Source of the DNA: Lachnospiraceae bacterium | Lineage (GTDB): Bacteria; Bacillota; Clostridia; Lachnospirales; Lachnospiraceae | Direction of reading: 5' to 3' | DNA length: 64,000 bases | Assembly: GCA_019421365.1 (NCBI GenBank) | Contig: JAHZFJ010000001.1 | Coordinates: forward strand, 109,944 to 173,943 | Part shown: positions 1 through 8,088 of the stretch, one piece after another | How the letters are laid out: every line of letters starts with the position of its first letter | How positions within the stretch are numbered: the stretch's first letter is position 1 | Position numbers and translations under genes: made by a program | Notes under the pieces: generated by a model | Seen by the model: the letters and a program-made list of their open reading frames with translations, nothing else | Database searches by the model: none | Told to the model about the DNA's origin: nothing

Positions 1-1
1 A

Positions 2-1078
2 AAATCTTATGGAAAGAAAGCATTAATCGTTACTGGCAAGCATGTTGTAGAATCAACGATGATGCAGATGTTAATAGATATATTAGACGATATAGATGTG
101 GAGTATAGTATTTTCGATGGAATAACTGGTGAACCAACAGATTGCATGATTGAAGAGGGAATTAAGTTATATCAAGAGACTAATTGTGAATTCTTAATCG
201 GAATCGGAGGAGGAAGTCCACTTGATTCAGCTAAAGCAATTGGTGCAATGATTACGAACCCAGGTGCTATCGCAGATTATAACGGCAAAGAGATTCCGAA
301 CATGATACCACCAGTAGTTGCAATTCCAACAACAGCAGGAACTGGATCTGAGGCAACGAAGTTCACTATTATTACGGATACTAAGAAGGATATTAAGATG
401 TTGTTAAAAGGTGATTATCTTATACCCAATCTTGCTATAGTTGATTATGAATTAGGAATGACAGCACCTAAGTCTGTCACAGCGGCAACTGGTTTAGATG
501 CCTTAACCCATGCAGTAGAAGCCTATACGTCAAAGAAAGCAACGGTTATGACGGATACACTAGCTGTTTCTGCAATCAAACGTATTGTTAGATACTTACC
601 TATTGTATATCGAGATGGGACTAATGAGGAAGCAAGAGAAGAGATGGCGATTGCAGCATTAGAAGCCGGTATCTGTATTAATAACTCTAGTGTTACATTA
701 GTTCATGGTATGAGTAGACCAATCGGGGCGTTATTTCATGTACCACATGGAATGTCTAACGCGATGCTATTAACAAAATGTATGGCTTTTGCAGCAATTA
801 ATGTAACAGATCGATTAGCAATATTAGCAAGAGAAACGAAGGTTGCTACTTTGGAAGAAAGCGATACAATAGCAGCGGATAAATTCTTAACTAAATTAGA
901 TAAAATCTGTAAGATTTGTGATATTCCTACCTTAAGCGGATATGGAATTGACCAAGATAAATACGAGAGTGTTATTGAAAAGATGGCAACTGATGCAGTT
1001 GCAAGTGGAAGTCCTTCAAACACGAGAAGAGATGTTACGAAAGAAGATTGCATGAAATTATATAAGGAAGTTTATTAA
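2..1078 (+). CDS. Iron-containing alcohol dehydrogenase, 5'-truncated by window edge
   Basis: The reading frame is open from base 2, so the true start lies upstream; 358 residues are visible of a family usually 380-400 long. The NAD-binding GGGSPLDSAKA motif and the metal-site stretches (Asp/His in GLDALTHAVEAY, then HGMSRPIGALFHVPHG) identify the Fe-ADH family (PF00465), NAD(P)-dependent oxidoreductases that interconvert alcohols and aldehydes in the cytoplasm. It lies just before an ABC transporter and pyrimidine-type catabolic genes. A role in reducing malonate semialdehyde derived from beta-alanine is possible, but this is inference from context only; the family does not give substrate. 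Confidence 0.85.
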   Translation, partial: KSYGKKALIVTGKHVVESTMMQMLIDILDDIDVEYSIFDGITGEPTDCMIEEGIKLYQETNCEFLIGIGGGSPLDSAKAIGAMITNPGAIADYNGKEIPNMIPPVVAIPTTAGTGSEATKFTIITDTKKDIKMLLKGDYLIPNLAIVDYELGMTAPKSVTAATGLDALTHAVEAYTSKKATVMTDTLAVSAIKRIVRYLPIVYRDGTNEEAREEMAIAALEAGICINNSSVTLVHGMSRPIGALFHVPHGMSNAMLLTKCMAFAAINVTDRLAILARETKVATLEESDTIAADKFLTKLDKICKICDIPTLSGYGIDQDKYESVIEKMATDAVASGSPSNTRRDVTKEDCMKLYKEVY

Positions 1079-1130
1079 TAAAAGCGTGACAACGGTGTCA
1101 TTTGATTTGACCCGTTGCCATGCTTTTTTG
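1079..1130 (+). terminator. Intrinsic terminator after alcohol dehydrogenase
   Basis: Starting right after the stop codon, AAAAGCGTGACAACGG pairs imperfectly with CCCGTTGCCATGCTTTT, followed by a T-rich end. It separates the dehydrogenase gene from the ABC transporter genes, so the latter probably have their own promoter or depend on readthrough. Confidence 0.75.
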
Positions 1131-1176
1131 TTCGCAGACGATTCAATGAGAATTACAGTGTACAGGAGGAATCGAT

Positions 1177-1983
1177 ATGAGTGAGATGATAAAAGAAAGA
1201 GAAGTGGAGAGAGAAGTAGAAATCAAGATTGATGATGTATGTATGTCATTCAAGGATAATAGCGGTAATGATGTGCAAGCATTAAATCATATTAATCTTG
1301 ATGTTAGAAAAGGTGAATTTATTTCCCTTCTTGGACCTTCCGGTTGTGGCAAGACTACTTTACTTCGAACAATAGCCGATTTATTAGAACCAACTTCTGG
1401 TAAGGTAAGGATCAGTGGAATGACCCCTAAGGAGATTCGTTTACAACAAAAGTTTGGTATTGTATTCCAAAGCCCAGTATTGTTCGAGTGGAGAACGGTT
1501 AAGAAAAATGTGGAACTACCATTAGAGATTATGTATTGGAGCAAAGAGGAACGCTCAAAACAAGCAGATAGAATGTTAGAACTTGTAGGATTAACAAAAT
1601 TTGCAGATCACTATCCAAAACAGTTAAGTGGTGGAATGCAACAAAGAGTCGGTATCGCTAGAGCATTTGGAATTAAACCTAATATTTTATTAATGGATGA
1701 ACCATTTTCAGCTTTAGATGAATTCACCAAAGAAAAATTACATGATGATCTATTAAAGATATGGAGAGAGACCAATAAGACGGTTATCTTTGTTACCCAT
1801 AACATTCAAGAGGCTGTTTATCTATCAGATAAGGTTTGTGTACTCTCACCTCATCCAGGAAGATTATCAGCAGTCGTAGATATTGATCTTCCTAGACCAA
1901 GAACAATAGGTATGAAAGATAGTGTTCCTTTTACTGAACTTGTTGCAAAAGTAAGAAACAGTTTTGAGGGAGGGAGCATATGA
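1177..1983 (+). CDS. ABC transporter ATP-binding protein (SsuB/TauB/ThiZ type)
   Basis: This 268-residue protein is the ATPase of a substrate-uptake ABC transporter on the inner face of the membrane. Walker A is GPSGCGKT at residues 53-60, the signature is LSGGMQQRVG near 150, and Walker B is LLMDEPFSALD near 171. The type matches importers for nitrate, sulfonates, taurine or thiamine-precursor pyrimidines. The N-terminus has a charged REVEREVE stretch before the core. The start has AGGAGGA seven bases upstream, and the stop overlaps the next start (ATGA). Downstream hydantoinase and dihydropyrimidine dehydrogenase genes suggest a pyrimidine or cyclic ureide substrate. Confidence 0.9.
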   Translation: MSEMIKEREVEREVEIKIDDVCMSFKDNSGNDVQALNHINLDVRKGEFISLLGPSGCGKTTLLRTIADLLEPTSGKVRISGMTPKEIRLQQKFGIVFQSPVLFEWRTVKKNVELPLEIMYWSKEERSKQADRMLELVGLTKFADHYPKQLSGGMQQRVGIARAFGIKPNILLMDEPFSALDEFTKEKLHDDLLKIWRETNKTVIFVTHNIQEAVYLSDKVCVLSPHPGRLSAVVDIDLPRPRTIGMKDSVPFTELVAKVRNSFEGGSI

Positions 1984-2810
1984 ATAAAGCAAAGAAGATA
2001 ATATCTTCGAAACCTTTTATAATGTTTGTTTGGGTTCTTATACTGGTAGCTATTTGGGAGATGGGAGCAGCTCATATGGAGAAGACGAAACGTACTCCTG
2101 AGAATGTACTTCCTCACGTAAGTCAGATAATAGATTCGGTATTCGATGATAAGATGGTCAGCAATTCACAAACAGCATCACAGATTGTATGGAATAGTGC
2201 AAAAGCTACATTAGAAAGAGCTTTTATAGGATTCGTATTCGGTACGTTGTTTGGGTTCTTAATGGCATTGTTAATGAAATTATCGGGACTGGTTGAGAAG
2301 ACAATATTTCCATATTTGATGCTGATTCAGATGATTCCGATAATCGGTATGGCACCAATTATTCTAGCAATTACCCATGACATAGGAATGAGTCGTATTG
2401 TAATTGCAGCAATATTAACCTTTTATCCAGTAGCAACGAATACTTTGGCAGGGCTTAATTCTGTATCCAAAGAGAAATATGATCTCATGTATTCCTATGC
2501 AGCTAGTAAATGGACGATTTATCGGAAGGTATTAATCCCTTCTTGTATTCCATATTTCTTCACTGGGTTGAAGATATCTGCTCCTATGGCAATAACGGCA
2601 TCTATTCTTGTTGACACCTTACAAGGGGATGGCGGACTTGGGTGTATGTTATCACAGTCACTAAAACACGCGATGAGCATCTATGTGTTCTGGCAAATTG
2701 TATTCTTCAGTGCCTTTATCGGCATCATAAGTAGCGTATTGATGGGAGTGTTAGAAAAACTAGTTTCCCCGAATATGAGAGCAGATAGAAAAAGAAGAAA
2801 AAAAGCATAA
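1980..2810 (+). CDS. ABC transporter permease (SsuC/ThiX type)
   Basis: A 276-residue inner-membrane permease of the BPD_transp_1 family with about six hydrophobic segments; the EAA-like cytoplasmic loop is seen around YDLMYSYAASKWTIYRKVLIP. It overlaps the ATPase gene by four bases and is followed 18 bases later by a second permease of the same size, so the importer likely uses a permease heterodimer. The substrate is not readable from this protein. Confidence 0.88.
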   Translation: MNKAKKIISSKPFIMFVWVLILVAIWEMGAAHMEKTKRTPENVLPHVSQIIDSVFDDKMVSNSQTASQIVWNSAKATLERAFIGFVFGTLFGFLMALLMKLSGLVEKTIFPYLMLIQMIPIIGMAPIILAITHDIGMSRIVIAAILTFYPVATNTLAGLNSVSKEKYDLMYSYAASKWTIYRKVLIPSCIPYFFTGLKISAPMAITASILVDTLQGDGGLGCMLSQSLKHAMSIYVFWQIVFFSAFIGIISSVLMGVLEKLVSPNMRADRKRRKKA

Positions 2811-2828
2811 GAGAGGATGGTAGTGTAG

Positions 2829-3659
2829 ATGATTAAAAGAAAGAAAAATATATTCATACGGTTTTTTAATAATCCTAAGGTACAGCCTTTCTTAAGCGTT
2901 ATATTACCAGTAGCACTTGGAGCATTGGTAGTAATCTTATGGCAAACGCAGATTTTACATAAGATACTGGGTACAGATACTTTCACATTACCACTACCAA
3001 GTCAGATCAATCGTATCATTGGGGATAACATTCCTAAGATAATGATAAATGTAAAAGCAACCGTGTTGGTAGCAGTAATCGGATTAGCAATTGGTTCATT
3101 TATTGGATATCTAATTGCAGTTCTAGCAACAGTATTCCCAAGATGGGGAGCAGGTGGCTTATCCATTGTCGCAGCATTTAATGCCATTCCAATCGTAGCA
3201 CTTGCTCCAGTTATGACAAATTGGACAAAAGATGTAAGTAGTGATGCAAGTGTAAGAAGTATGGTGGCGAAGATCTTAGTAGTCCTGATTGTATCCATTG
3301 CTACGATGAGTGTGAATGCATACAGAGGGTTAAACGATGTTCCGGAGTTTTCATTAGACTTGATGAAATCCTATGCAGCTAAGAAAAGAGTTGTTTTCTT
3401 TAAATTACGATTACCTAATAGTGTGCCTTATATATTTACTGCACTTAGGGTAGGAGTACCTTCTAGCGTTATTAGTGCTATTGTAAGCGAATATTTTGCA
3501 GAATATATAACTGGAGTAGGTAGACAGATTAGAGAGAACATTGTTATTGCTCAATATGCAACAGCTTGGTCATACATAGCGGTTGCGTGTCTAATCGGTA
3601 TTAGTATGTATTGTATATTAATGATTTTTGAGGGTATTTTGCTAAGGAACAGAAGATAG
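2829..3659 (+). CDS. ABC transporter permease (SsuC/ThiX type), second subunit
   Basis: A 276-residue membrane protein, paralogous in layout to the preceding permease. The EAA-like loop is FSLDLMKSYAAKKRVVFFKLRLP near residues 176-198. Hydrophobic segments occur near 18-40, 78-105, 115-130, 150-165, 205-225 and 240-265. The start has GAGGATGG upstream. With the ATPase and the downstream lipoprotein it would form one importer. Confidence 0.87.
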   Translation: MIKRKKNIFIRFFNNPKVQPFLSVILPVALGALVVILWQTQILHKILGTDTFTLPLPSQINRIIGDNIPKIMINVKATVLVAVIGLAIGSFIGYLIAVLATVFPRWGAGGLSIVAAFNAIPIVALAPVMTNWTKDVSSDASVRSMVAKILVVLIVSIATMSVNAYRGLNDVPEFSLDLMKSYAAKKRVVFFKLRLPNSVPYIFTALRVGVPSSVISAIVSEYFAEYITGVGRQIRENIVIAQYATAWSYIAVACLIGISMYCILMIFEGILLRNRR

Positions 3660-3738
3660 CGAGAAGAAAGTTTCTTAGTTTAATATATGGGTAGCACTAT
3701 AATTAAGCAAAGTGCCGCAACTAGTTGCAGGTAGGAGG

Positions 3739-3825
3739 TTAGTGTGAAAGGTGAATATTTCACATACAAAATTGTACCTACGGCTCAAAGTTTGTAGGCT
3801 ATGGAAAGGGCATGGTTATTATATG
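3739..3825 (+). repeat. RBS-bearing intergenic repeat, copy A
   Basis: This stretch of about 85 bases closely matches 56669-56752 upstream of rpe, from AGTGT(G/A)AAA through TTTCACAT(A/G)CAA and CGG to AAAGG(G)CATGGTTAT and the start codon. Possible small hairpins are GTGAAA/TTTCAC, TACAA/TTGTA and CCTAC/GTAGG; TACAA/TTGTA becomes TGCAA/TTGTG in the other copy, still pairable with two wobbles. It also contains a GTG-started 17-codon frame at 3744 after AGGAGG. Whether it is a cis-regulatory RNA or a dispersed repeat is unknown. Confidence 0.65.
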
Positions 3826-5010
3826 AGAGATATGAAAAGATGTAGAGCAAGAAAAATGGTGGCTATTTTGATGATAGCAACTTTGGCAATGGCTTCATTA
3901 GCTGGTTGTAGCAGTAATAAGAATGTAACAACTAGTGACAAAAATCAAGAAACAGCATCCGTAGATACAGAGGCAGGTGAAACCGCAGATACTTCTACAG
4001 AAACAGGGACAGTAATGTCAAATGAAGAGATTGTTAAACTAGCAGCAACAGAAGGAAAAGTTGGTAACTGGGGTCTTGGTAATGAGTATGAAATTCAAGC
4101 TTTATTAACAAAATATGGTCAACCAATTACATACTTAAGTCAGGCATTTGATATGGACGGTTTTGATGATGATTCCATTACATTAGCTTCAGCAATGACT
4201 TATAACGAACTTGGATTAGTTAAAAACAGTTATGACGGTGCGTACAACTATGGTGACACCGTAGGTACAATTGATATGAATGATGAGGGCGTGGCTATGC
4301 TTGAGGATAATATCTTTTGTACTAGAGCATTTGCAGAGCAAAATCCGAATACGGTAAAAGCATTCATCTATGCATCAATGAAAGGTTGGAAATATGCTTG
4401 TGAAAATCCAGAAGAAGCAGCTGAAATCGTATACAAATATGGTTCTTCTGTATCAGCAGAACACCAATCCTATATGGCTAGTGAAGTTAAGAAGTTAGTT
4501 GAAACAGACATGGGCGGTAATACAGTTACTGACCTTGGTAAAATGGACGAAGCGGCTATGAGCCAAACATTAGAATTGGCACAAAAATACATATCACTAG
4601 ATGATGCGACAGCAGCAGATAAACTTAGCAAACTTACATTAGATGATGTTAGAGATACTTCTTACTGGGAAGCAGCCGCGGCATCAACTGATGGTAATTT
4701 TGGAACTCCTGAAAAGGCTAGCGTAACAATTCAATTAAAATGGCTTCCACAAGCTCAATTCATGGGGTACTATGTAGCGCTTGAAAAAGGTTACTATGAT
4801 GAAGTTGGTTTAGAAGTAAATGTTGTATCTGGTGGTGGTGATATCAGCGAAACAACAGCAGTAAGCAACAGCACAGTAGATTTTGGAGTAACTTGGTTAG
4901 CAAACTTAATCGCTGCTAATTCAGGTGGTATGGACTTATTAGAAATCTCACAAGTATACCAAAGATCAGGACTTGTACTTGTATACAAATTAGATAAGTT
5001 TACTAAATAA
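3823..5010 (+). CDS. Substrate-binding lipoprotein of NMT1/THI5 family, apparently circularly permuted
   Basis: The product is a 395-residue lipoprotein with a signal peptide and lipobox LAGC, then a low-complexity S/T/E-rich linker. The start at 3823 follows GGAAAGG; an upstream extension in the same frame lies in repeat sequence and is unlikely to be translated. What follows first is the usual second half of the family (VGNWGLGNEYE, MTYNELG, MKGWKYACENPEEAAEIV), ending at DTSYWEAA. Only then comes the usual N-terminal lobe (VTIQLKWLPQAQFMGYYVALEKGYY to QRSGLVLV), and the protein ends where the second half would normally begin. It is probably the solute receptor of the adjacent importer. Confidence 0.85.
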   Translation: MRDMKRCRARKMVAILMIATLAMASLAGCSSNKNVTTSDKNQETASVDTEAGETADTSTETGTVMSNEEIVKLAATEGKVGNWGLGNEYEIQALLTKYGQPITYLSQAFDMDGFDDDSITLASAMTYNELGLVKNSYDGAYNYGDTVGTIDMNDEGVAMLEDNIFCTRAFAEQNPNTVKAFIYASMKGWKYACENPEEAAEIVYKYGSSVSAEHQSYMASEVKKLVETDMGGNTVTDLGKMDEAAMSQTLELAQKYISLDDATAADKLSKLTLDDVRDTSYWEAAAASTDGNFGTPEKASVTIQLKWLPQAQFMGYYVALEKGYYDEVGLEVNVVSGGGDISETTAVSNSTVDFGVTWLANLIAANSGGMDLLEISQVYQRSGLVLVYKLDKFTK

Positions 5011-5027
5011 TTTAAATATGAATCAAA

Positions 5028-5056
5028 CTTAGGAAAGCAAATCTTGCTTTCCTAAG
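5028..5056 (+). other. Strong stem-loop between lipoprotein and hydantoinase genes
   Basis: TTAGGAAAGCAA pairs with TTGCTTTCCTAA around a three-base loop. It is followed by A-rich rather than T-rich sequence, so it is not a standard intrinsic terminator for the + strand. Such a hairpin may protect the 3' end of the binding-protein mRNA and let the lipoprotein be made in excess over downstream enzymes; this role is inference. Confidence 0.7.
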
Positions 5057-5102
5057 AATTAAAAAAGTTAATTATCAACCTTAGTTGAAGGGAATGGTGA
5101 AT

Positions 5103-6470
5103 ATGGATTTATTAATTAAGAATGGAACAATTGTAACAGCAAAAGAAAGCTTTGTAGCGGATCTTGGTGTTGAGGACGGTAAGATTGTAACAATCGGTAA
5201 AGATTTAACAGTAGAAGCTGATAAAGTGGTAGATGCAACTGGTAAGTTAGTATTACCAGGAGCATTAGATGTACATACGCATCTTGCAATGCCATTCGGT
5301 GGTACTGTATCAGCAGATAGTTATCTAGCAGGAACAAGAGCAGCAGCATGTGGTGGTGTAACTACTATATTTGATTATCCGGTTCAACATAAGGGTGAAA
5401 CAATCTTAGGATTAATTAATTCTAAAAAAGAAATTCTTGAGAATGAAGCTTGTGTAGATTATGCATTTCATTGTTGTATCACCGATTTGAACGGTGGTGA
5501 GATAATAAAGGAGATGGAAAAAGCAGTAGAAGAAGGAATCACAAGTTTTAAGTGTTTCCTAGTGTATAAGAAAGAAAACATGATGGTTGATGATGGTACG
5601 TTAGCAAGGTTGTTGTTACGAGCAAAAGAGCTTGGAGCTATAATTAATGTTCACGCAGAGAATCCAGACCTGATTGATTTGAATATAGAGAAATTCTTAG
5701 CGGAAGGTAAGACCAGTGCATGGTATCACTACTTAAGTAGACCGGAATTCGTAGAAGCAGAGGCGGATAAAAGAGCTGTCCACTGGGCTACGCATCTAGA
5801 AGCCCCAATCTACATTGTTCATATGGCAGATAAAGAAGGTTTGGAAGCTTGCATCGAAGCTAAGAAGGCAGGACATGAAGTGTATGTTGAAACTTGTCCA
5901 CAGTATCTAGAATTTACTTGTGATGTATATAAGAGAGAAGATGGAAGAAACTTCGTTTGTTCTCCTCCGATGAAGGGAAAAGAAAGTCAGGTGGCTTTAT
6001 GGGATGCGATTAAAGCAGGATTTATTGATACAGTTGCAACAGACCACTGCCCATTCCAAAGCTACGAAAAAGATTGGGGCAAAGATGACTTCACAAAGAT
6101 ACCAAATGGTTGTGCAGGTGTAGAGAATCTGTATCCTTACATGTTAGATGCAGCGAATACAGGAAAGTTAACATTTGAGAGAGTTGTGGAATTATGTTCA
6201 ACAAATCCAGCTAAAATCTTTGGTTGTAAGGAAAAAGGTTCTTTAACAATCGGTAAAGATGCTGATATCGTAATTTATGATAAAGACAAAGATTTTACAG
6301 TGCATGTAGAAAATATGCATTCAGATTATGACCATACAATCTGGGAAGGAAAGGAACTTCATGGATATCCAGTACAGACATATGTGAGAGGTAAATTAGT
6401 TTATGATAATGGAGAATTCGTTGGTTCACCTGGTTTGGGTAAGTTCGTTAAAAGAAAAGCTAAAAGATAA
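5103..6470 (+). CDS. Dihydropyrimidinase / D-hydantoinase
   Basis: A cyclic-amidohydrolase of 455 residues that opens dihydrouracil, dihydrothymine or hydantoin rings to N-carbamoyl amino acids. Binuclear metal-site features are present: DVHTHL near residue 60, the carboxylatable Lys in SFKCFLVYK, INVHAEN, YIVHMAD and ATDHCPF. The start at 5103 (MDLLIKNGT) is chosen because AAGGGA lies nine bases upstream; a TTG at 5085 is in frame but would overlap that site. It sits between the binding protein and a PreA-like reductase, the natural order for reductive pyrimidine breakdown. Dihydroorotase is less likely given length and context. Confidence 0.9.
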   Translation: MDLLIKNGTIVTAKESFVADLGVEDGKIVTIGKDLTVEADKVVDATGKLVLPGALDVHTHLAMPFGGTVSADSYLAGTRAAACGGVTTIFDYPVQHKGETILGLINSKKEILENEACVDYAFHCCITDLNGGEIIKEMEKAVEEGITSFKCFLVYKKENMMVDDGTLARLLLRAKELGAIINVHAENPDLIDLNIEKFLAEGKTSAWYHYLSRPEFVEAEADKRAVHWATHLEAPIYIVHMADKEGLEACIEAKKAGHEVYVETCPQYLEFTCDVYKREDGRNFVCSPPMKGKESQVALWDAIKAGFIDTVATDHCPFQSYEKDWGKDDFTKIPNGCAGVENLYPYMLDAANTGKLTFERVVELCSTNPAKIFGCKEKGSLTIGKDADIVIYDKDKDFTVHVENMHSDYDHTIWEGKELHGYPVQTYVRGKLVYDNGEFVGSPGLGKFVKRKAKR

Positions 6471-6532
6471 CGCTAGTGGGCGAAATAGTTACGATACATA
6501 AGATAAGAAAACCAAGAGTGGAGGCGATGCTA

Positions 6533-8026
6533 ATGGCAGCAATCGAAAGAATATTAAGTACTTTAACCAATGCATGTTTCCTTTGCGAGAATCCAACTTG
6601 CACACAATCATGTAGCAAGAATATGGACCCAGCAAGAGTAATTCGTGCACTACGATTTGAAAATATAAGCGGTGCAAGAGAATTCTGCACTAAGAATATA
6701 GATTGTGCTACTTGCGAGGATAAAACTTGTATAAAAGCATGTGTTAGAAGTGATTTTGACCAACCAGTTGAAATTGATAAGATCATGAATGAGGTAGCCA
6801 AGTTACCATATAAAGAGGCAAAGAAAGTTGATTTATCAACTGAATTATGTGGAGTGAGATGCGAGAATCCATTTTTCTTATCCTCCTCTGTTGTTTGCAG
6901 TAATTATGAAATGGTAGCGAAAGCCTTTGATATGGGGTGGGCTGGAGTAGCATTTAAAACAGTTGGAATGTTCGTACCAGACGAAGTATCCCCAAGATTT
7001 TCTCAAATTGAAAAAGAAGGTGAAAAGTTCGTAGGGTTTAAGAACATCGAGCAGATATCAGATCATACATTAGAGGAAAATCTAGAATTCTTTCGGAAAT
7101 TGAAGAAGGAATATCCAACGAAGATAATAATTGCATCTATAATGGGGAGAGATGAAGAAGAATGGACGAAACTAGCAACTTTAGTTGAAGAAGCTGGGGC
7201 TGATATCGTTGAATGTAACTTCTCTTGTCCACATATGAGTGGAACAGGACTTGGTAGTGATATTGGAACGAATACAGAACTAGTAAGTAAGTTTACGAAA
7301 GCCACAAAGAAAGGTACTTCATTACCTGTTCTTGCAAAGATGACACCTAACATTACAAATATGGAAGTTCCAGCAATAGCGGCAGTAGAGGCAGGAGCTG
7401 ATGGCTTGGCAGCAATCAATACAATTAAGAGTATTATGAATGTGAATATTGATACATTTACAACAGCACCAGAGGTACTTGGTTATTCTTCTATTGGCGG
7501 TTATTCCGGTAAGGCAGTTAAACCAATAGCTTTACGTTTTATCCATGATATGAAAGTAAACCAAAAGCTTACAGACATTCCTGTAAGTGGGATGGGTGGA
7601 ATTACAACCTGGAAAGATGCGATGGAATTCATTGCAATGGGGTGTTCCACCGTTCAAATCACAACATCTGTTATGGAATATGGCTATCGAATTATTAATG
7701 ATTTAATTGATGGATTATCTAGATATCTATCGGAGAGTGGCTTTAGCAAAGTTGAGGATATATTAGGTAAGGCATTAAGCAAGATTGTTCCAGCAGAAGA
7801 ATTAGAAAGAGATAGTATCTGTTATCCTAGATTCGATAGAAGTACTTGTGTTGGTTGTGGAAGATGTATCGTATCTTGTTACGATGGAGGACATCAGGCA
7901 TTAGCAGCAGGGAAAGATAGAAAACCAATTATGGATCCTAAAAAATGCGTCGGCTGTCACTTATGCACAACGGTATGTCCAGTAGATGCCATATCTTACG
8001 GCACTAGAGTAAAGAAAAATAGGTAA
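6533..8026 (+). CDS. preA: PreA-like dihydropyrimidine dehydrogenase subunit with N-terminal Fe-S domain
   Basis: A 497-residue flavin reductase of the dihydroorotate-dehydrogenase barrel type, ending in a 2[4Fe-4S] ferredoxin domain (CVGCGRCIVSC, CVGCHLCTTVC). The barrel has NFSCPHMSGTG and a GMGGITTW phosphate-site loop. Unusually, about 80 N-terminal residues carry two Cx2Cx4Cx3C sets (CFLCENPTCTQSC, CATCEDKTCIKAC) like the helical cluster domain normally found on PreT or at the front of eukaryotic DPD. No FAD/NAD(P)H domain is encoded here or nearby. GGAGG lies eight bases before 6533; a GTG at 6476 is in frame but poorly placed. Expected reaction: uracil/thymine to dihydro form; exact substrate is inferred. 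Confidence 0.85.
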   Translation: MAAIERILSTLTNACFLCENPTCTQSCSKNMDPARVIRALRFENISGAREFCTKNIDCATCEDKTCIKACVRSDFDQPVEIDKIMNEVAKLPYKEAKKVDLSTELCGVRCENPFFLSSSVVCSNYEMVAKAFDMGWAGVAFKTVGMFVPDEVSPRFSQIEKEGEKFVGFKNIEQISDHTLEENLEFFRKLKKEYPTKIIIASIMGRDEEEWTKLATLVEEAGADIVECNFSCPHMSGTGLGSDIGTNTELVSKFTKATKKGTSLPVLAKMTPNITNMEVPAIAAVEAGADGLAAINTIKSIMNVNIDTFTTAPEVLGYSSIGGYSGKAVKPIALRFIHDMKVNQKLTDIPVSGMGGITTWKDAMEFIAMGCSTVQITTSVMEYGYRIINDLIDGLSRYLSESGFSKVEDILGKALSKIVPAEELERDSICYPRFDRSTCVGCGRCIVSCYDGGHQALAAGKDRKPIMDPKKCVGCHLCTTVCPVDAISYGTRVKKNR

Positions 8027-8066
8027 TTGTAAAACGTTACTCCATTACAAAGAGTTTTGCAATTAC
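8023..8066 (+). promoter_or_regulatory. Hairpin in leader of amidohydrolase gene
   Basis: GTAATTGTAAAAC pairs with GTTTTGCAATTAC over 13 pairs with one wobble, just upstream of the GAAAGGTGG ribosome binding site at 8072. The 3' arm and preceding bases (ATTACAAAGAGTTTTGCAATT) resemble ATTGCAAAGAGTTTCGCAATT at about 40764-40784. There is no T-run, so termination is not expected; it may be a repeat or processing site. Confidence 0.6.
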
Positions 8067-8088
8067 CATATGAAAGGTGGTTATTACT

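Noticed and set aside
3739..3825. TPP riboswitch in front of the NMT1/THI5-like binding protein
   Set aside because: The CTGAGA and ACCTGA hallmark segments of the THI element are not present; the leader instead matches the repeat before rpe.
1177..5010. Sulfonate or taurine importer
   Set aside because: The family alone would allow it, but no desulfonating enzyme is nearby and all downstream genes point to cyclic amides or pyrimidines.
5116..5349. Minus-strand open frame inside the hydantoinase gene
   Set aside because: It is Leu-rich, has no RBS, and is a shadow of a well-supported gene on the other strand; the same holds for other opposite-strand frames in this window.
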